A stretch of 64,000 nucleotides of DNA, from assembly GCF_016925635.1 (NCBI RefSeq), contig NZ_CP070490.1:2734001-2798000 (forward strand), written 5' to 3'. A program made the translations under genes and the position numbers. Below the pieces are notes generated by a model that did no database searches, was not told the origin of the DNA, and saw only the letters and a program-made list of their open reading frames with translations. The DNA is from Lysinibacillus fusiformis. GTDB taxonomy: Bacteria > Bacillota > Bacilli > Bacillales_A > Planococcaceae. Position 1 is the first letter of the stretch. Every line of letters starts with the position of its first letter. Of this stretch, positions 54,038 through 63,193 are shown piece by piece.

Positions 54038-54436
54038 TTGGATATTAAGTCCGCTTTATTGGGTGAACTAAATGTTATTCAAGTTGCTGCACAGACAAGT
54101 TCCGATGAAACAACAAGAGTTTATGGAAGAATGGCGGGTATAACTAGATTTTTATACGAAAATTTACCAAGCTATGAAATTGCAGGCTATGTTGTATTTC
54201 TTCTTGTATTTGCACTTTCTGCCATTGTCTATAAGTTAGGCTTTGCCAAGAAATTAAAACTATCTCAAAACATTATTATTTATGCGTTCCTATTTTTAGG
54301 TTGTATCATGCTTACGTTTTTCGCCCTATTCTTGCCAATGATCGAAGGTTTGATCGTAGCGGCCTTAATTTTAATCGTTTATAAAACAAGATTATGGCGT
54401 GAAAAAAGGGAAGAGCAACAAGCCACTAATCAGTAA
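54038..54436 (+). CDS. ylaH: YlaH-like membrane protein
   Basis: About 132 residues with two or three membrane helices (YVVFLLVFALSAIVYKLG; IIIYAFLFLGCIMLTFFALF; and a following hydrophobic stretch), then a basic, Gln-rich tail. TTG 54038 lies nine bases after AAAGGA, whereas the upstream ATG 54020 has no ribosome site. It follows typA by 30 bases and is followed by a terminator, so it is the second gene of the typA unit. Function unknown. Confidence 0.8.
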   Translation: MDIKSALLGELNVIQVAAQTSSDETTRVYGRMAGITRFLYENLPSYEIAGYVVFLLVFALSAIVYKLGFAKKLKLSQNIIIYAFLFLGCIMLTFFALFLPMIEGLIVAALILIVYKTRLWREKREEQQATNQ

Positions 54437-54477
54437 CAATTACGTACTTTGTAATAAGAACTTTTTATCGTGTGATA

Positions 54478-54515
54478 AACAGTCTTAGCGATTTTTAAGC
54501 TAAGGCTGTTTTTTT
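54478..54515 (+). terminator. Intrinsic terminator of typA-ylaH
   Basis: AACAGTCTTAGC pairs with GCTAAGGCTGTT (one G-T pair) and is followed by T7. Confidence 0.88.
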
Positions 54516-54719
54516 GTATGTATATCTTCTCCTCAAAATTTGTACGCCTGCTAAAAAAACACTACAAGCATCCATTTTTTCCGTTAGAGGGGAGAGTCTT
54601 CTACTTTTTTAGCACCAAAATATTACTGCTTCAAAATAAATTGATAGGCACCGAAATCTCCTTATGTGAATAAGTTAATGTCGATAGGCTTATTTTCATC
54701 ATATCAAGGAGGAAAGGGA

Positions 54720-55712
54720 ATGCGTTGGCTTACAAAAGGTTTATTATTAGGTGTCATTGCTTTGTTACTCCTTTCTTTGACGGCATGTAATAAAGCAGAG
54801 CTAGAAAAAGTCAAAGTAGGAGAAGTAACTCGTTCAATTTTCTATGCGCCTCAATATGTAGCGCTTGAGAAGGGATTCTTCGAGGAGGAGGGTCTTTCTG
54901 TTGAGCTACAAACGATTGCAGGTGGCGATAAAACGATGACGGCGTTACTGTCAGATGGAATTGATATAGCTTTAGTTGGGTCGGAGACGTCTATTTATGT
55001 CACATTACAAGGTGCTAATGATCCCATTCAAAATTTTGCACAGTTAACACAAACGGACGGTACCTTTTTAGTGGCAAGAGATAAGATGGATAATTTTTCG
55101 TGGGATCAATTGAAGGGCTCAACATTTTTGGGGCAACGTAAAGGTGGTATGCCACAAATGGCAGGTGAATTCGTGTTGAAAAAACATGGCATTGATCCTG
55201 TAAATGATTTAACGCTCATTCAAAATATTGATTTTGCTAACATTGCTACAGCTTTTGCATCAGGTACTGGTGACTATGTACAATTGTTTGAACCTACTGC
55301 AAGTGTCTTCGAGAAAGAAGGAAAAGGTTATATTGTAGCTTCGTTTGGAACAGAGTCTGGTAATCTCCCTTACACATCCTTTATGTCCAAAAGTAGTTAT
55401 TTAAAGGATGAAGCTACATCTGTTCAAGCTTTTACAAATGCATTACAACGAGCACAGGATTTTGTACAAAATGAGAGTGCTGCTGAAGTAGCAAAGATTA
55501 TTCAACCGTATTTTGAAAATGTAGATATAACGATAATTGAAACAGTCATTGAGCGGTATAAAGCACAAGGTTCTTATGCCACTGACCCAATCCTTGATGA
55601 AGGGGAGTGGGATAACTTGCAAACAATTATGGAGGAAGCAGGTGAACTTCCTCAACGAGTGGAGTATGAAAAACTTGTAAACACAACCTTTGCCAAAAAG
55701 GCTGCTGAGTAA
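54720..55712 (+). CDS. NMT1/SsuA-type ABC importer substrate-binding lipoprotein
   Basis: 330 residues. ATG 54720 after AAGGAGG gives a lipoprotein signal, MRWLTKGLLLGVIALLLLS with lipobox LTAC. The binding domain starts VKVGEVTRSIFYAPQYVALE and has GLSVELQTIAGGDKTMTALL and GSETSIY, typical of the NMT1/THI5 and SsuA/TauA family that binds pyrimidine, sulfonate or taurine-like ligands. B. subtilis YtlA is similar in size and neighbours. No riboswitch is seen upstream, so thiamine-precursor uptake has no direct support. First of a three-gene ABC operon. Confidence 0.88.
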   Translation: MRWLTKGLLLGVIALLLLSLTACNKAELEKVKVGEVTRSIFYAPQYVALEKGFFEEEGLSVELQTIAGGDKTMTALLSDGIDIALVGSETSIYVTLQGANDPIQNFAQLTQTDGTFLVARDKMDNFSWDQLKGSTFLGQRKGGMPQMAGEFVLKKHGIDPVNDLTLIQNIDFANIATAFASGTGDYVQLFEPTASVFEKEGKGYIVASFGTESGNLPYTSFMSKSSYLKDEATSVQAFTNALQRAQDFVQNESAAEVAKIIQPYFENVDITIIETVIERYKAQGSYATDPILDEGEWDNLQTIMEEAGELPQRVEYEKLVNTTFAKKAAE

Positions 55713-55713
55713 T

Positions 55714-56481
55714 ATGGAATTTTTACAGCTGGAGAATATTCACCATAGTTATTTTTCAAGCACACAGGCAAAGGAAGTATTACGTGATATCAGTTTAGCC
55801 ATTCATGAAGGAGAATTTGTTTCGTTTATTGGGCCGAGTGGCTGCGGTAAAACCACATTATTATCAATCATTGCAGGATTATTTCCTGCAACTGAAGGCA
55901 ATGTCTATATAGATGGTGAAAAGCTATCAGCAAGTAATCAATCTAGTATTGGCTATATGCTTCAGCAGGATTATTTATTTCCTTGGAAGACCATTGAAGA
56001 AAACGTCACAATTGGCTTAAAAATAATGGAGCGTAGCCATAAAACACATAAAGTAACTGCCAATGCGTTGTTACAGGAAGTAGGATTACCTCATGTGGGG
56101 AACAATTATCCTCGAGAATTATCTGGAGGTATGAGACAACGTGTAGCACTTGCGCGTACCTTAGCTGTAAATCCTAAAATTTTACTATTAGATGAACCGT
56201 TTTCCGCGTTAGATTATCAATCGAAATTAAAGCTTGAGGATTTAGTGGTGGAAACTTTAAAAGCTTATAAAAAGACCGCTATTCTTGTGACACATGATAT
56301 TGGCGAGGCAATCGCGATGAGTCAGCGTGTATTTTTATTTTCAGCAAACCCAGGGACAGTGCACAAGGTGTTTGAAATACCTAAAGCCCTTAGTGATCTA
56401 TCACCTTTTGATGTAAGACAGCATCCAGCCTATTCAGATATTTTCCAAACTATTTGGAAGGAGCTGGAGAGCCTTGGATAA
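55714..56481 (+). CDS. ABC importer ATP-binding protein (SsuB/TauB/YtlC-like)
   Basis: 255 residues. Walker [11 protein letters not shown], signature [12 protein letters not shown], Walker [13 protein letters not shown], switch His in VTHDIGEAI; the SsuB/TauB-specific [14 protein letters not shown] loop is clear. ATG 55714 starts two bases after the binding-protein stop. It overlaps the permease gene by eight bases. Confidence 0.9.
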   Translation: MEFLQLENIHHSYFSSTQAKEVLRDISLAIHEGEFVSFIGPSGCGKTTLLSIIAGLFPATEGNVYIDGEKLSASNQSSIGYMLQQDYLFPWKTIEENVTIGLKIMERSHKTHKVTANALLQEVGLPHVGNNYPRELSGGMRQRVALARTLAVNPKILLLDEPFSALDYQSKLKLEDLVVETLKAYKKTAILVTHDIGEAIAMSQRVFLFSANPGTVHKVFEIPKALSDLSPFDVRQHPAYSDIFQTIWKELESLG

Positions 56482-57268
56482 CACATTATTTAAACAATAT
56501 CAGCAATTGTTAAAAAAAGAAAAACGCTTCGTTCGATTATATCAGCTTATTATTCTCCTTATTTTCTTTGGGGGATGGGAGCTACTTTCAAGACTAGAAT
56601 GGATTGATCGTTTAATTTTTAGCTCACCAACTCATGTATGGCATACATTTATTGAAAAAGTCAGTGATGGGTCTTTAACATTGCATGTTAGTGTTACATT
56701 AATGGAGACCGTGATTGGCTTTATAGCTGGGACTTTATTAGGAACTTTGATAGCTGTTGTCTTGTGGTGGTCTCCACTCCTATCAAAAATACTCGATCCA
56801 TATTTAGTGATTTTAAACGCGATGCCAAAAGTTGCACTTGGTCCGATTTTGATTGTTGCGCTCGGTCCAGGTTATTTTTCCATCATAGCCATGGGTGCCT
56901 TAATTTCCATCATTATTACAACCATAGTAGTATATACAGCATTTAAAGGTGTCGATCCAAATTATAGTAAAGTGTTACAAACATTTGGGGCAACAAGATG
57001 GCAAATCTTTCGTGAGGTCATTTTGCCAGCCTCATTTCCTACAATCATTTCAACCTTGAAAGTGAATGTTGGCTTATCATGGGTAGGGGTTATTGTAGGA
57101 GAATTTTTAGTAGCTTCAAAAGGACTCGGTTATTTAATTATCTACGGCTTCCAAGTATTTAATTTTAACCTTGTCCTTATGTCACTTCTAATCATTGCCT
57201 TTTTTGCAACCATTATGTATCAAGTGGTGGAGCTGATTGAAAAGATAATCATAAAGAATAAGGCATAA
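56474..57268 (+). CDS. ABC importer permease (SsuC/TauC/YtlD-like)
   Basis: 264 residues with six helices. The EAA loop is seen in [20 protein letters not shown] and the family segment [18 protein letters not shown] precedes it. TTG start follows GGAG sites inside the ATPase gene. With the two preceding genes it forms an importer for an unidentified sulfonate-, pyrimidine- or nitrogen-containing compound. Confidence 0.9.
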   Translation: MDNTLFKQYQQLLKKEKRFVRLYQLIILLIFFGGWELLSRLEWIDRLIFSSPTHVWHTFIEKVSDGSLTLHVSVTLMETVIGFIAGTLLGTLIAVVLWWSPLLSKILDPYLVILNAMPKVALGPILIVALGPGYFSIIAMGALISIIITTIVVYTAFKGVDPNYSKVLQTFGATRWQIFREVILPASFPTIISTLKVNVGLSWVGVIVGEFLVASKGLGYLIIYGFQVFNFNLVLMSLLIIAFFATIMYQVVELIEKIIIKNKA

Positions 57269-57297
57269 GGTGAAGTGGCTCCTAAATTGAAAAAATG

Positions 57298-57341
57298 AAA
57301 GCGAGGTTTATCTCAGCATTGTGAGATTCCTCGCTTTTATC
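57298..57341. terminator. Bidirectional intrinsic terminator
   Basis: AAAGCGAGG pairs with CCTCGCTTT, with an inner TCTCA/TGAGA stem in the loop. It separates the importer operon from the convergent ECF operon. Confidence 0.85.
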
Positions 57342-57355
57342 GTTATGGAAAATTG

Positions 57356-58876
57356 CTATTGCATGATATGTACAATATCTTCAAAAGATAAGTTCTCTGT
57401 TGCAATGTCATCCGTAATTTTTCCAGATTGTAATTTAATAATTCGATCACATGCTCCTGCAACAAGTTCATAATCATGGGTAATAACAAGAATATGGCAG
57501 TTTCTTTCCTTAAGTTGCTGAATAATCTCGATTACACGCTGTAGATTAAAACCATCTAATCCTGATGTTGGCTCATCCAAGATGAAAATAGATGCGTGTT
57601 GCATTAAGCCAATTGCCAACACAAGGCGTTGTTTTTCACCGCCTGAAAGTGTTGCAGGATGTTGGTCCTTTAAGTGCCATAGTTTTAATGATTTTAGCAA
57701 ATCTTCGGCATATTCTAAAGTTTCTTCTCTTAATGGTTTATTTAATAATAGCTCGTTCCATACACTGTCAGTAAATAATTGATAAACTGTATCTTGCATA
57801 ACTAGCCAAACATCCTCTAAACGCTTCTTTGCATTTTTTACATCACCGTGGATACGGATTTCTCCTTTTTTTTCTTTAATAAGTCCAGCTATAGTACGAG
57901 CAAGTGTTGTTTTACCTGCCCCGTTCTGACCTATTAGAGCACATACCTCACCACTTTGTAAATGTAATTGTAGGTAATCCAAAGCCTGAATCTTATTATA
58001 GCTAACGCATAAATTCATACTTGTTATGACAGGCTCTTTACCCCTAGAAGGTATAGTTTTTTTATATCCATTTGTAAGTGAGGGAGAACGTAAACCAAAT
58101 TGCTGCAATTGTTGAGCAGATAATGCTAGTAATTGCTCTGGTCTATATTCCCGCTGAATTTGACCATCTTCCATATAAATAATACGATCCGCTAAAGTCA
58201 TCAGGTAGTACAGACGATGTTCAGCTACAATGATGGTTTTTCCACTTTTTTTTAGGCGGAGTAGTTCATTTTGTAGGATATTAGTTGCCTGTAAATCAAG
58301 ATTAGCAGAGGGTTCATCCATTACATAAATTAGTGGCTCTATCGCTGTTGCTGCAGCTATGGCTACCTTTTGCTTTTGTCCACTTGAAAGTGAATGCAAT
58401 GATTGATGTTTTATCGTGTTTAAAGTCATCTGCTCACAGACATCTTCAACTCGTCTAGCAATAGTTTGTTGGTGTATCCCATGATTTTCAAGCTCAAATG
58501 CAATCTCATTATAAACATTAGCTGTAAAAAATTGTGCTTTAGGATCTTGAAAGACACTTCCCACCCATTGGCTTAAATGCCACATTGGTAGATCTAAAAG
58601 AGATGTATGGTTAATTGTAACCTGCCCATGTAATTGACCATCATAAAAATGTGGTATTAAGCCATTAATAATACGGCTTAATGTTGTTTTTCCTGACCCA
58701 GAAGGACCGGTTAAAACGATAAATTCACCTTCATTAATGGTTAAAGATATATTTTTTAGCAAGGGGTTTTCCGAATTATATTGAAAGTTAACATTTGTTA
58801 AGGCAATCACTTGTAATTTCTTTTCGTAATGGTTCTTTTGTTTCGTTATTAAATAAATGGAATTAGTATCATGCAT
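57356..58876 (-). CDS. ECF transporter ATPase, two ABC domains fused (A and A' components)
   Basis: 506 residues with two complete ABC domains. First: GPSGSGKTTLS, SSGQKQKVAIA, YVMDEPSANLD. Second: GQNGAGKTTLA, LSGGEKQRLVLA, FILDEPTSGLD. Fused ECF ATPases power uptake by an S component through a T component. It is last in a three-gene operon with both. The open frame overlaps the T-component gene by 28 bases without a ribosome site; a GTG at 58810 is an alternative start, giving VIALTNVNFQYN at the N-terminus. Confidence 0.87.
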   Translation of the reverse strand: MHDTNSIYLITKQKNHYEKKLQVIALTNVNFQYNSENPLLKNISLTINEGEFIVLTGPSGSGKTTLSRIINGLIPHFYDGQLHGQVTINHTSLLDLPMWHLSQWVGSVFQDPKAQFFTANVYNEIAFELENHGIHQQTIARRVEDVCEQMTLNTIKHQSLHSLSSGQKQKVAIAAATAIEPLIYVMDEPSANLDLQATNILQNELLRLKKSGKTIIVAEHRLYYLMTLADRIIYMEDGQIQREYRPEQLLALSAQQLQQFGLRSPSLTNGYKKTIPSRGKEPVITSMNLCVSYNKIQALDYLQLHLQSGEVCALIGQNGAGKTTLARTIAGLIKEKKGEIRIHGDVKNAKKRLEDVWLVMQDTVYQLFTDSVWNELLLNKPLREETLEYAEDLLKSLKLWHLKDQHPATLSGGEKQRLVLAIGLMQHASIFILDEPTSGLDGFNLQRVIEIIQQLKERNCHILVITHDYELVAGACDRIIKLQSGKITDDIATENLSFEDIVHIMQ

Positions 58877-59523
58877 AATAGTAGTAGCATGGCAAGGTAA
58901 TCATAGTAACCAAATTGTATAGCGTACACGCTGCTTTTTTTTGTTGGTGCATCAATTCCCCTTGTAGTAGCTGCAGCACTTAAATCATCTGCTAATTTAA
59001 TTGTTCTCATGAGTAAAGGGACGATTGTATATTCAAATAATTGCTTTGGCTTTATCCAATTTTTTATCTGCTTATAGGAAATACCTCTGATTTTGGCATG
59101 TTCATTGATAATTTTTGATTCCATCCGTAATATAGGAAAAAAGCGTAAAGCAACAGTAAATGTTAGAAGTATGCTATTAGGTATAGCTAACTTTTGTAGA
59201 CTGGCTAGTAATTTTCCAACAGGTATCGTGCTTAAAGATGAAGCAATGATAAGTGCTGGTAATAATTTGATTGAGATAAATAGTAAAAAGCTAAAGACAT
59301 TAAAAATAGATTGCGGATTTAATTGGATTAAGTAATAAAATATGCCGATTAAGCCTCCCATGAAAAGCCAAGTAAAAAAATGTGTGTATAAGCCCTGTAA
59401 TAATAAGGTTATTAATGCAAGTAAAATAAGTAATATCGTACTTTCTACAGTGATAAATAGAGCAGTGATACTGCAAAGTAATAACATGAAAAATTGTATA
59501 CGAGCATCAAACTTCATATGCAA
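58849..59523 (-). CDS. ECF transporter T component (transmembrane coupling protein)
   Basis: 224 residues with four or five membrane helices, then the cytoplasmic coupling helices with the motif HAKIRGISYKQIK and, later, LAAAATTRGID-like LSAAATTRGIDAP. These Ala-Arg-Gly motifs contact the ATPases in CbiQ/EcfT proteins. It joins the S component and fused ATPase encoded on either side. It starts six bases after the S-component stop. Confidence 0.87.
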   Translation of the reverse strand: MHMKFDARIQFFMLLLCSITALFITVESTILLILLALITLLLQGLYTHFFTWLFMGGLIGIFYYLIQLNPQSIFNVFSFLLFISIKLLPALIIASSLSTIPVGKLLASLQKLAIPNSILLTFTVALRFFPILRMESKIINEHAKIRGISYKQIKNWIKPKQLFEYTIVPLLMRTIKLADDLSAAATTRGIDAPTKKSSVYAIQFGYYDYLAMLLLLCMILIPFI

Positions 59524-59529
59524 TTACCA

Positions 59530-60138
59530 TTAGGACTGATAGCTAATATAGCCGGCCTTTACAAAATGCTTGCTTAAAATACCTTTTGCAATCATACAGC
59601 CTAACCAGGATAAGAAAAAGGAAGCGGCAAGCCCAGATGCCATCCAAAGTGGAGAATAAGCATATTCAAGAATACGATCAATGAAGGATTTTGTATATTT
59701 CATACTTTCGAAAAACTCAGTTCCTAGTACATAAATCATAACAAAGGCGCCAGAGCCAAATAAAATACCGTAAATTCCATAAGCAACAGCCTGCCTTTTA
59801 ACTTGACGATATTGTGTACCATCGCCACTTAACAGAGTCAATTCACCAACAATACCTGCAACTATAAAGAATGGTAGCATCAGTGGTGCGCCCATCAACG
59901 TATAGATAAAGCCTGTAACCGTAGCCATAAGTAATAGAGTACCTTTTTTGCCTACTCGAATTGCCATCAATAAATACACAATACTTGAAAAGAATAAACA
60001 AATACCTGACATGTAAGGATAGATGTAAAGCATGATCGGACTTAAAATAATACTAATTACATTATGAATAATGTAAATTAAAATAGTATACAAACCAATT
60101 GTAATCAAATCTTTTGCCTGCCATTTGGACGTCTTCAT
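59530..60138 (-). CDS. ECF transporter S component, Trep_Strep family
   Basis: 202 residues with five or six membrane helices. WQAKDLITIGLYTILIYII at the N-terminus and MGAPLMLPFFIVAGIVGEL in the middle match the Trep_Strep family of putative ECF S components. The ligand for this family is not firmly known. A Fur-like box lies 36 bases upstream of the start and the AraC/ABC genes beyond it also have Fur-like boxes, so an iron-bearing or metal-chelating ligand is likely (inference). Confidence 0.83.
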   Translation of the reverse strand: MKTSKWQAKDLITIGLYTILIYIIHNVISIILSPIMLYIYPYMSGICLFFSSIVYLLMAIRVGKKGTLLLMATVTGFIYTLMGAPLMLPFFIVAGIVGELTLLSGDGTQYRQVKRQAVAYGIYGILFGSGAFVMIYVLGTEFFESMKYTKSFIDRILEYAYSPLWMASGLAASFFLSWLGCMIAKGILSKHFVKAGYISYQS

Positions 60139-60173
60139 ACCTAATAACCTCTCTTCTAAATTATTTTTCTAAA

Positions 60174-60188
60174 TGATAATATTTCTCA
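60174..60188 (-). promoter_or_regulatory. Fur-like box upstream of the ECF operon
   Basis: TGATAATATTTCTCA matches the 7-1-7 Fur consensus at 12 of 14 defined positions. Confidence 0.55.
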
Positions 60189-60286
60189 ATTAAGCAAGCT
60201 ACCCCATTACATAAGAAAATTGCTCCAAAAGAAAAAATATATATTCATTTTTAAAGTTGGCAGTATGCAGATTCCTTTTATATAAT

Positions 60287-60301
60287 TGAGAGTGATTATC
60301 A
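60287..60301 (+). promoter_or_regulatory. Fur-like box upstream of the AraC-type regulator
   Basis: TGAGAGTGATTATCA matches the Fur consensus at 12 of 14 positions, with a perfect right half, and lies 16 bases before the start codon. Confidence 0.65.
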
Positions 60302-60316
60302 TTTAGGAGGTACGAA

Positions 60317-61294
60317 ATGTGTGAAAATATTCTATCTAAGTGTTACGCTCATTCAACTAACGTCAAGCATATATGTCATACTTGGCTAGGTACACAATAT
60401 GTCATACAACAGCCCAGTGGTAGTGGATTGTTACAGCGTTGTATGGTAGAGCCAGGAATTGAAATATCTATTTTTCGAGATTGTACGTATAAAGTAGAAG
60501 CAGGTAAAGTTCCTTATCATCAATGTCACTTAATTGAAATTACTTCTTTGGTAGAGGGGCTAGGGAAAGTGCGCTGTAGGAATAGTGATGAATGGATGGT
60601 TTTTAGCCCACATGATTTACTATTTTTTAATTTTTCAAAACCACTGCCATATTATGATTTTATTTGTGAGAATTTAACAGGTATTTCAGTTTGTATGGAT
60701 GTAGAAGTGATGCGTAAATCTCTATGTAGTGATAATGGAAATATATTAGAGGAATGGAGAAATTTTGTTCAGACCATTTTTTCAGAAAATGGTCATATTT
60801 ATAAACAAGAAAGTACACCCATTCATCAAATGTTAACGAAACAATTATTAGGGAATTTTGAAGAGAATATGTTAAATCAATTATTAATAAAGACCAAAAC
60901 ATTGGAATTTTTAACACATAGTATTAATCAAAATTCTAGTAGTGTATGTACAAATACATTGGCTTGCTGTCACGATTCAAGAATTCATCAAATAAAGGAA
61001 CAAATTGACAAGGACTATTGTAAATCTCTTCAAGTAAAAGCTTTAGCTCAGACATATCATATAGCTTTAGCTGATTTACAAGTGGGCTTTAAAAATATCG
61101 TTGGTTGCACAGTATACCGTTATATTCAAAAAAGAAGAATGGCAAAGGCTGCAGAACTATTACAAGACACAACTATACCTATATTGGCTATTGCATTAGA
61201 GGTTGGTTATGATAATCCGAGCAAGTTTACGACCATTTTTAAACGTACTTATTTAGAGACGCCATTACAGTATCGAAAAAAATTTAAAAAATAA
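60317..61294 (+). CDS. AraC-family regulator (YbtA-like)
   Basis: 325 residues. The C-terminal 100 residues form the AraC double HTH: SLQVKALAQTYHIALADLQ and then RRMAKAAELLQDTTIPILAIALEVGYDNPSKF ending in TPLQYRKKF (quoted in parts). The N-terminal part is a ligand-sensing domain rich in Cys and His, e.g. CENILSKCYAHSTNVKHICH, which is unusual and may sense a metal or chelate. AraC regulators such as YbtA sense a ferri-siderophore and switch on uptake genes. A Fur box and TTTAGGAGGT ribosome site precede it. It is divergent from the ECF operon and ahead of the ABC pair. Confidence 0.87.
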   Translation: MCENILSKCYAHSTNVKHICHTWLGTQYVIQQPSGSGLLQRCMVEPGIEISIFRDCTYKVEAGKVPYHQCHLIEITSLVEGLGKVRCRNSDEWMVFSPHDLLFFNFSKPLPYYDFICENLTGISVCMDVEVMRKSLCSDNGNILEEWRNFVQTIFSENGHIYKQESTPIHQMLTKQLLGNFEENMLNQLLIKTKTLEFLTHSINQNSSSVCTNTLACCHDSRIHQIKEQIDKDYCKSLQVKALAQTYHIALADLQVGFKNIVGCTVYRYIQKRRMAKAAELLQDTTIPILAIALEVGYDNPSKFTTIFKRTYLETPLQYRKKFKK

Positions 61295-61315
61295 CACATG
61301 TCTTTGAACAAAACG

Positions 61316-61358
61316 AAAGCTGTCCATTTTAACTTGTTGTTAAATGGGCAGCTTTTTG
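61316..61358 (+). terminator. Intrinsic terminator of the AraC-type gene
   Basis: AAAGCTGTCCATTT pairs with AAATGGGCAGCTTT (one G-T pair) and a T tract follows. Confidence 0.85.
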
Positions 61359-61388
61359 GATTGTTTTTTTATTTTTTAGAGTGGTAAT

Positions 61389-61403
61389 CGAAAACCATTA
61401 TCA
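61389..61403 (+). promoter_or_regulatory. Weak Fur-like box upstream of the ABC pair
   Basis: CGAAAACCATTATCA keeps a perfect right half (ATTATCA) but has three mismatches in the left half. It lies 45 bases upstream of the ABC gene start. Confidence 0.4.
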
Positions 61404-61447
61404 ATTAGACTATGCATAATACTTTTACATTGGAGGCGCATAACTGT

Positions 61448-63193
61448 ATGCAGAAGAAATCTAATCTCACTTTTCTTTGGCGAGAGGCTAAAGAGGAGCA
61501 TGGGAAATTATATTTAGCAGCACTATTTAGTGTCCTGAGTACATTACTAACATATGCACCTTTTTTAGTGGGCTATTTTATTTTAAATGAGTTATTACAG
61601 CCTGAACCTAATTATGAGCACATTAAAGTATGGTCAATATGGACTGCAGTGATTGTTGTTGTGCGCTTTGTTCTTTTAGGAGTATCAGGAACGTTTTCAC
61701 ATATTGCGGCTTTTAGCGTGCTGTATCAGTTACGGATTAAAACAATCAATCATCTAGCAACATTGCCTTTAGGCTATTTTTCTAAGAAAAATTCAGGCGA
61801 ATTAAAGAAATCTATCAATGAGGATATTGAAAAAATAGAAAACTCATTGGCCCATCAATTGCCGGATTTTGCAGCCGCCATAATGGCACCGCTTGTTATT
61901 TTTATTTATTTAATGACGATTGACTGGAAGTTGAGCTTAATCCTTTTAATACCATTAGGGTTAAGTTTTTTACTACAAATAATAATGTTTAAAAACTTTG
62001 ATAGTCGTATGCAAAATTATCATACTCATTTAGAAAATATGAATGCCTCTTTTGTTGAATATATTCGAGGAATGGCTGTTTTTAAAGCCTTTAATATTGC
62101 TGGCTCCTCCTTTAAAAAGTTGCGAACAGCGATTGAAGAATACCAATTGATGTGGGCATCTATCAATCGTGAGCAATCTCCTTACTATGCTTTGTTTGTT
62201 GTTTTAACAGAATCTGCTTTAGTGTTTATTATTCCTGTTGGAGGCATACGAGTTTTACATGGGACGCTTGAACCTAGTGCCTTTTTGTTAATTGTTGTAA
62301 TGAGTATGACTTTTTTATCTTCGCTCAAGCAATTGCTTGATTTTGGAGGCACATTAGCGATGACATTGGAGGGGGTATCTCGTATTCAGGATATTTGGCT
62401 TGTACCTTCTCAGCCACAGGGAGCAATCAATATACAGTCGAAAGAAGTACGTTCATTATCCTTTCAAAATGTATCATTTAAGTATGATACAAAGTATGTA
62501 CTAAAAGATATTTCACTCCAGCTTAAAAAGGGACAAAAAATTGCCTTTGTTGGTCCATCAGGTGCAGGTAAAACGACTGCAGCTGAACTGGCAGCTAGAT
62601 TTTTTGACGCAGAAGAGGGCGAGATTTGTATTAATGGTCAGCCAATACAAACGATTGCTCAACACAACTTAATGAATTTAATATCCTTTGTTTTTCAAGA
62701 TACCTTTTTATCTGAGGATACAATTTATGAGAATATCATTATGGGGCAAAACTATTCTATAGAGCAAGTAGAGCACGTATGCCGTAATGCAGAAATTCAT
62801 GATTTTATCGTTTCTTTACCAAACGGCTATCAGACGAAGCTTGGTGAGGCAGGTATAAAAGTTAGTGGAGGACAAAAACAGAGAATTGCGATTGCTAGAG
62901 CCCTATTGAAGGACGCTCCTATTGTTATTTTAGATGAAGCAACCTCACATTCAGATATAGAGAACGAAAGGAAAATACAAAGAGCCCTTGATCATTTATT
63001 AAAAGATAAAATGACCATTATTATAGCCCATCGTTTACATACGATTAAAGAAGCAGATATTATTTATGTGTTTGATGAGGGAGAGATTATTGAGTATGGT
63101 GCACATGCCCAATTAATGAACAAGCAAGGTAGATATTATCAGATGTGGCAAAGTTATACTAAGTATGAGAAGGGGGTATCACTCAATGTTTAG
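61448..63193 (+). CDS. ABC transporter, fused membrane and ATPase domains (YbtP-like)
   Basis: 581 residues: six helices in the first 310 residues (type IV exporter fold, with LRIKTINHLATLPLGYFSKK and the coupling region), then an ABC domain with GPSGAGKTTAAEL, SFVFQDTFL, VSGGQKQRIAIA, IVILDEATSHSD and IIAHRLHTI. Despite the exporter fold, YbtPQ and IrtAB proteins of this type import ferri-siderophores. The next gene is a matching second half-transporter overlapping by eight bases. The AraC neighbour and Fur-like boxes support an iron-chelate role. I used ATG 61448 after GGAGG, not the open frame from 61412. Confidence 0.87.
   Translation: MQKKSNLTFLWREAKEEHGKLYLAALFSVLSTLLTYAPFLVGYFILNELLQPEPNYEHIKVWSIWTAVIVVVRFVLLGVSGTFSHIAAFSVLYQLRIKTINHLATLPLGYFSKKNSGELKKSINEDIEKIENSLAHQLPDFAAAIMAPLVIFIYLMTIDWKLSLILLIPLGLSFLLQIIMFKNFDSRMQNYHTHLENMNASFVEYIRGMAVFKAFNIAGSSFKKLRTAIEEYQLMWASINREQSPYYALFVVLTESALVFIIPVGGIRVLHGTLEPSAFLLIVVMSMTFLSSLKQLLDFGGTLAMTLEGVSRIQDIWLVPSQPQGAINIQSKEVRSLSFQNVSFKYDTKYVLKDISLQLKKGQKIAFVGPSGAGKTTAAELAARFFDAEEGEICINGQPIQTIAQHNLMNLISFVFQDTFLSEDTIYENIIMGQNYSIEQVEHVCRNAEIHDFIVSLPNGYQTKLGEAGIKVSGGQKQRIAIARALLKDAPIVILDEATSHSDIENERKIQRALDHLLKDKMTIIIAHRLHTIKEADIIYVFDEGEIIEYGAHAQLMNKQGRYYQMWQSYTKYEKGVSLNV

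Noticed and set aside
54516..54719. Possible thiamine riboswitch before the NMT1-type importer
   Set aside because: No CUGAGA core or matching stems were found, so thiamine control is not supported.
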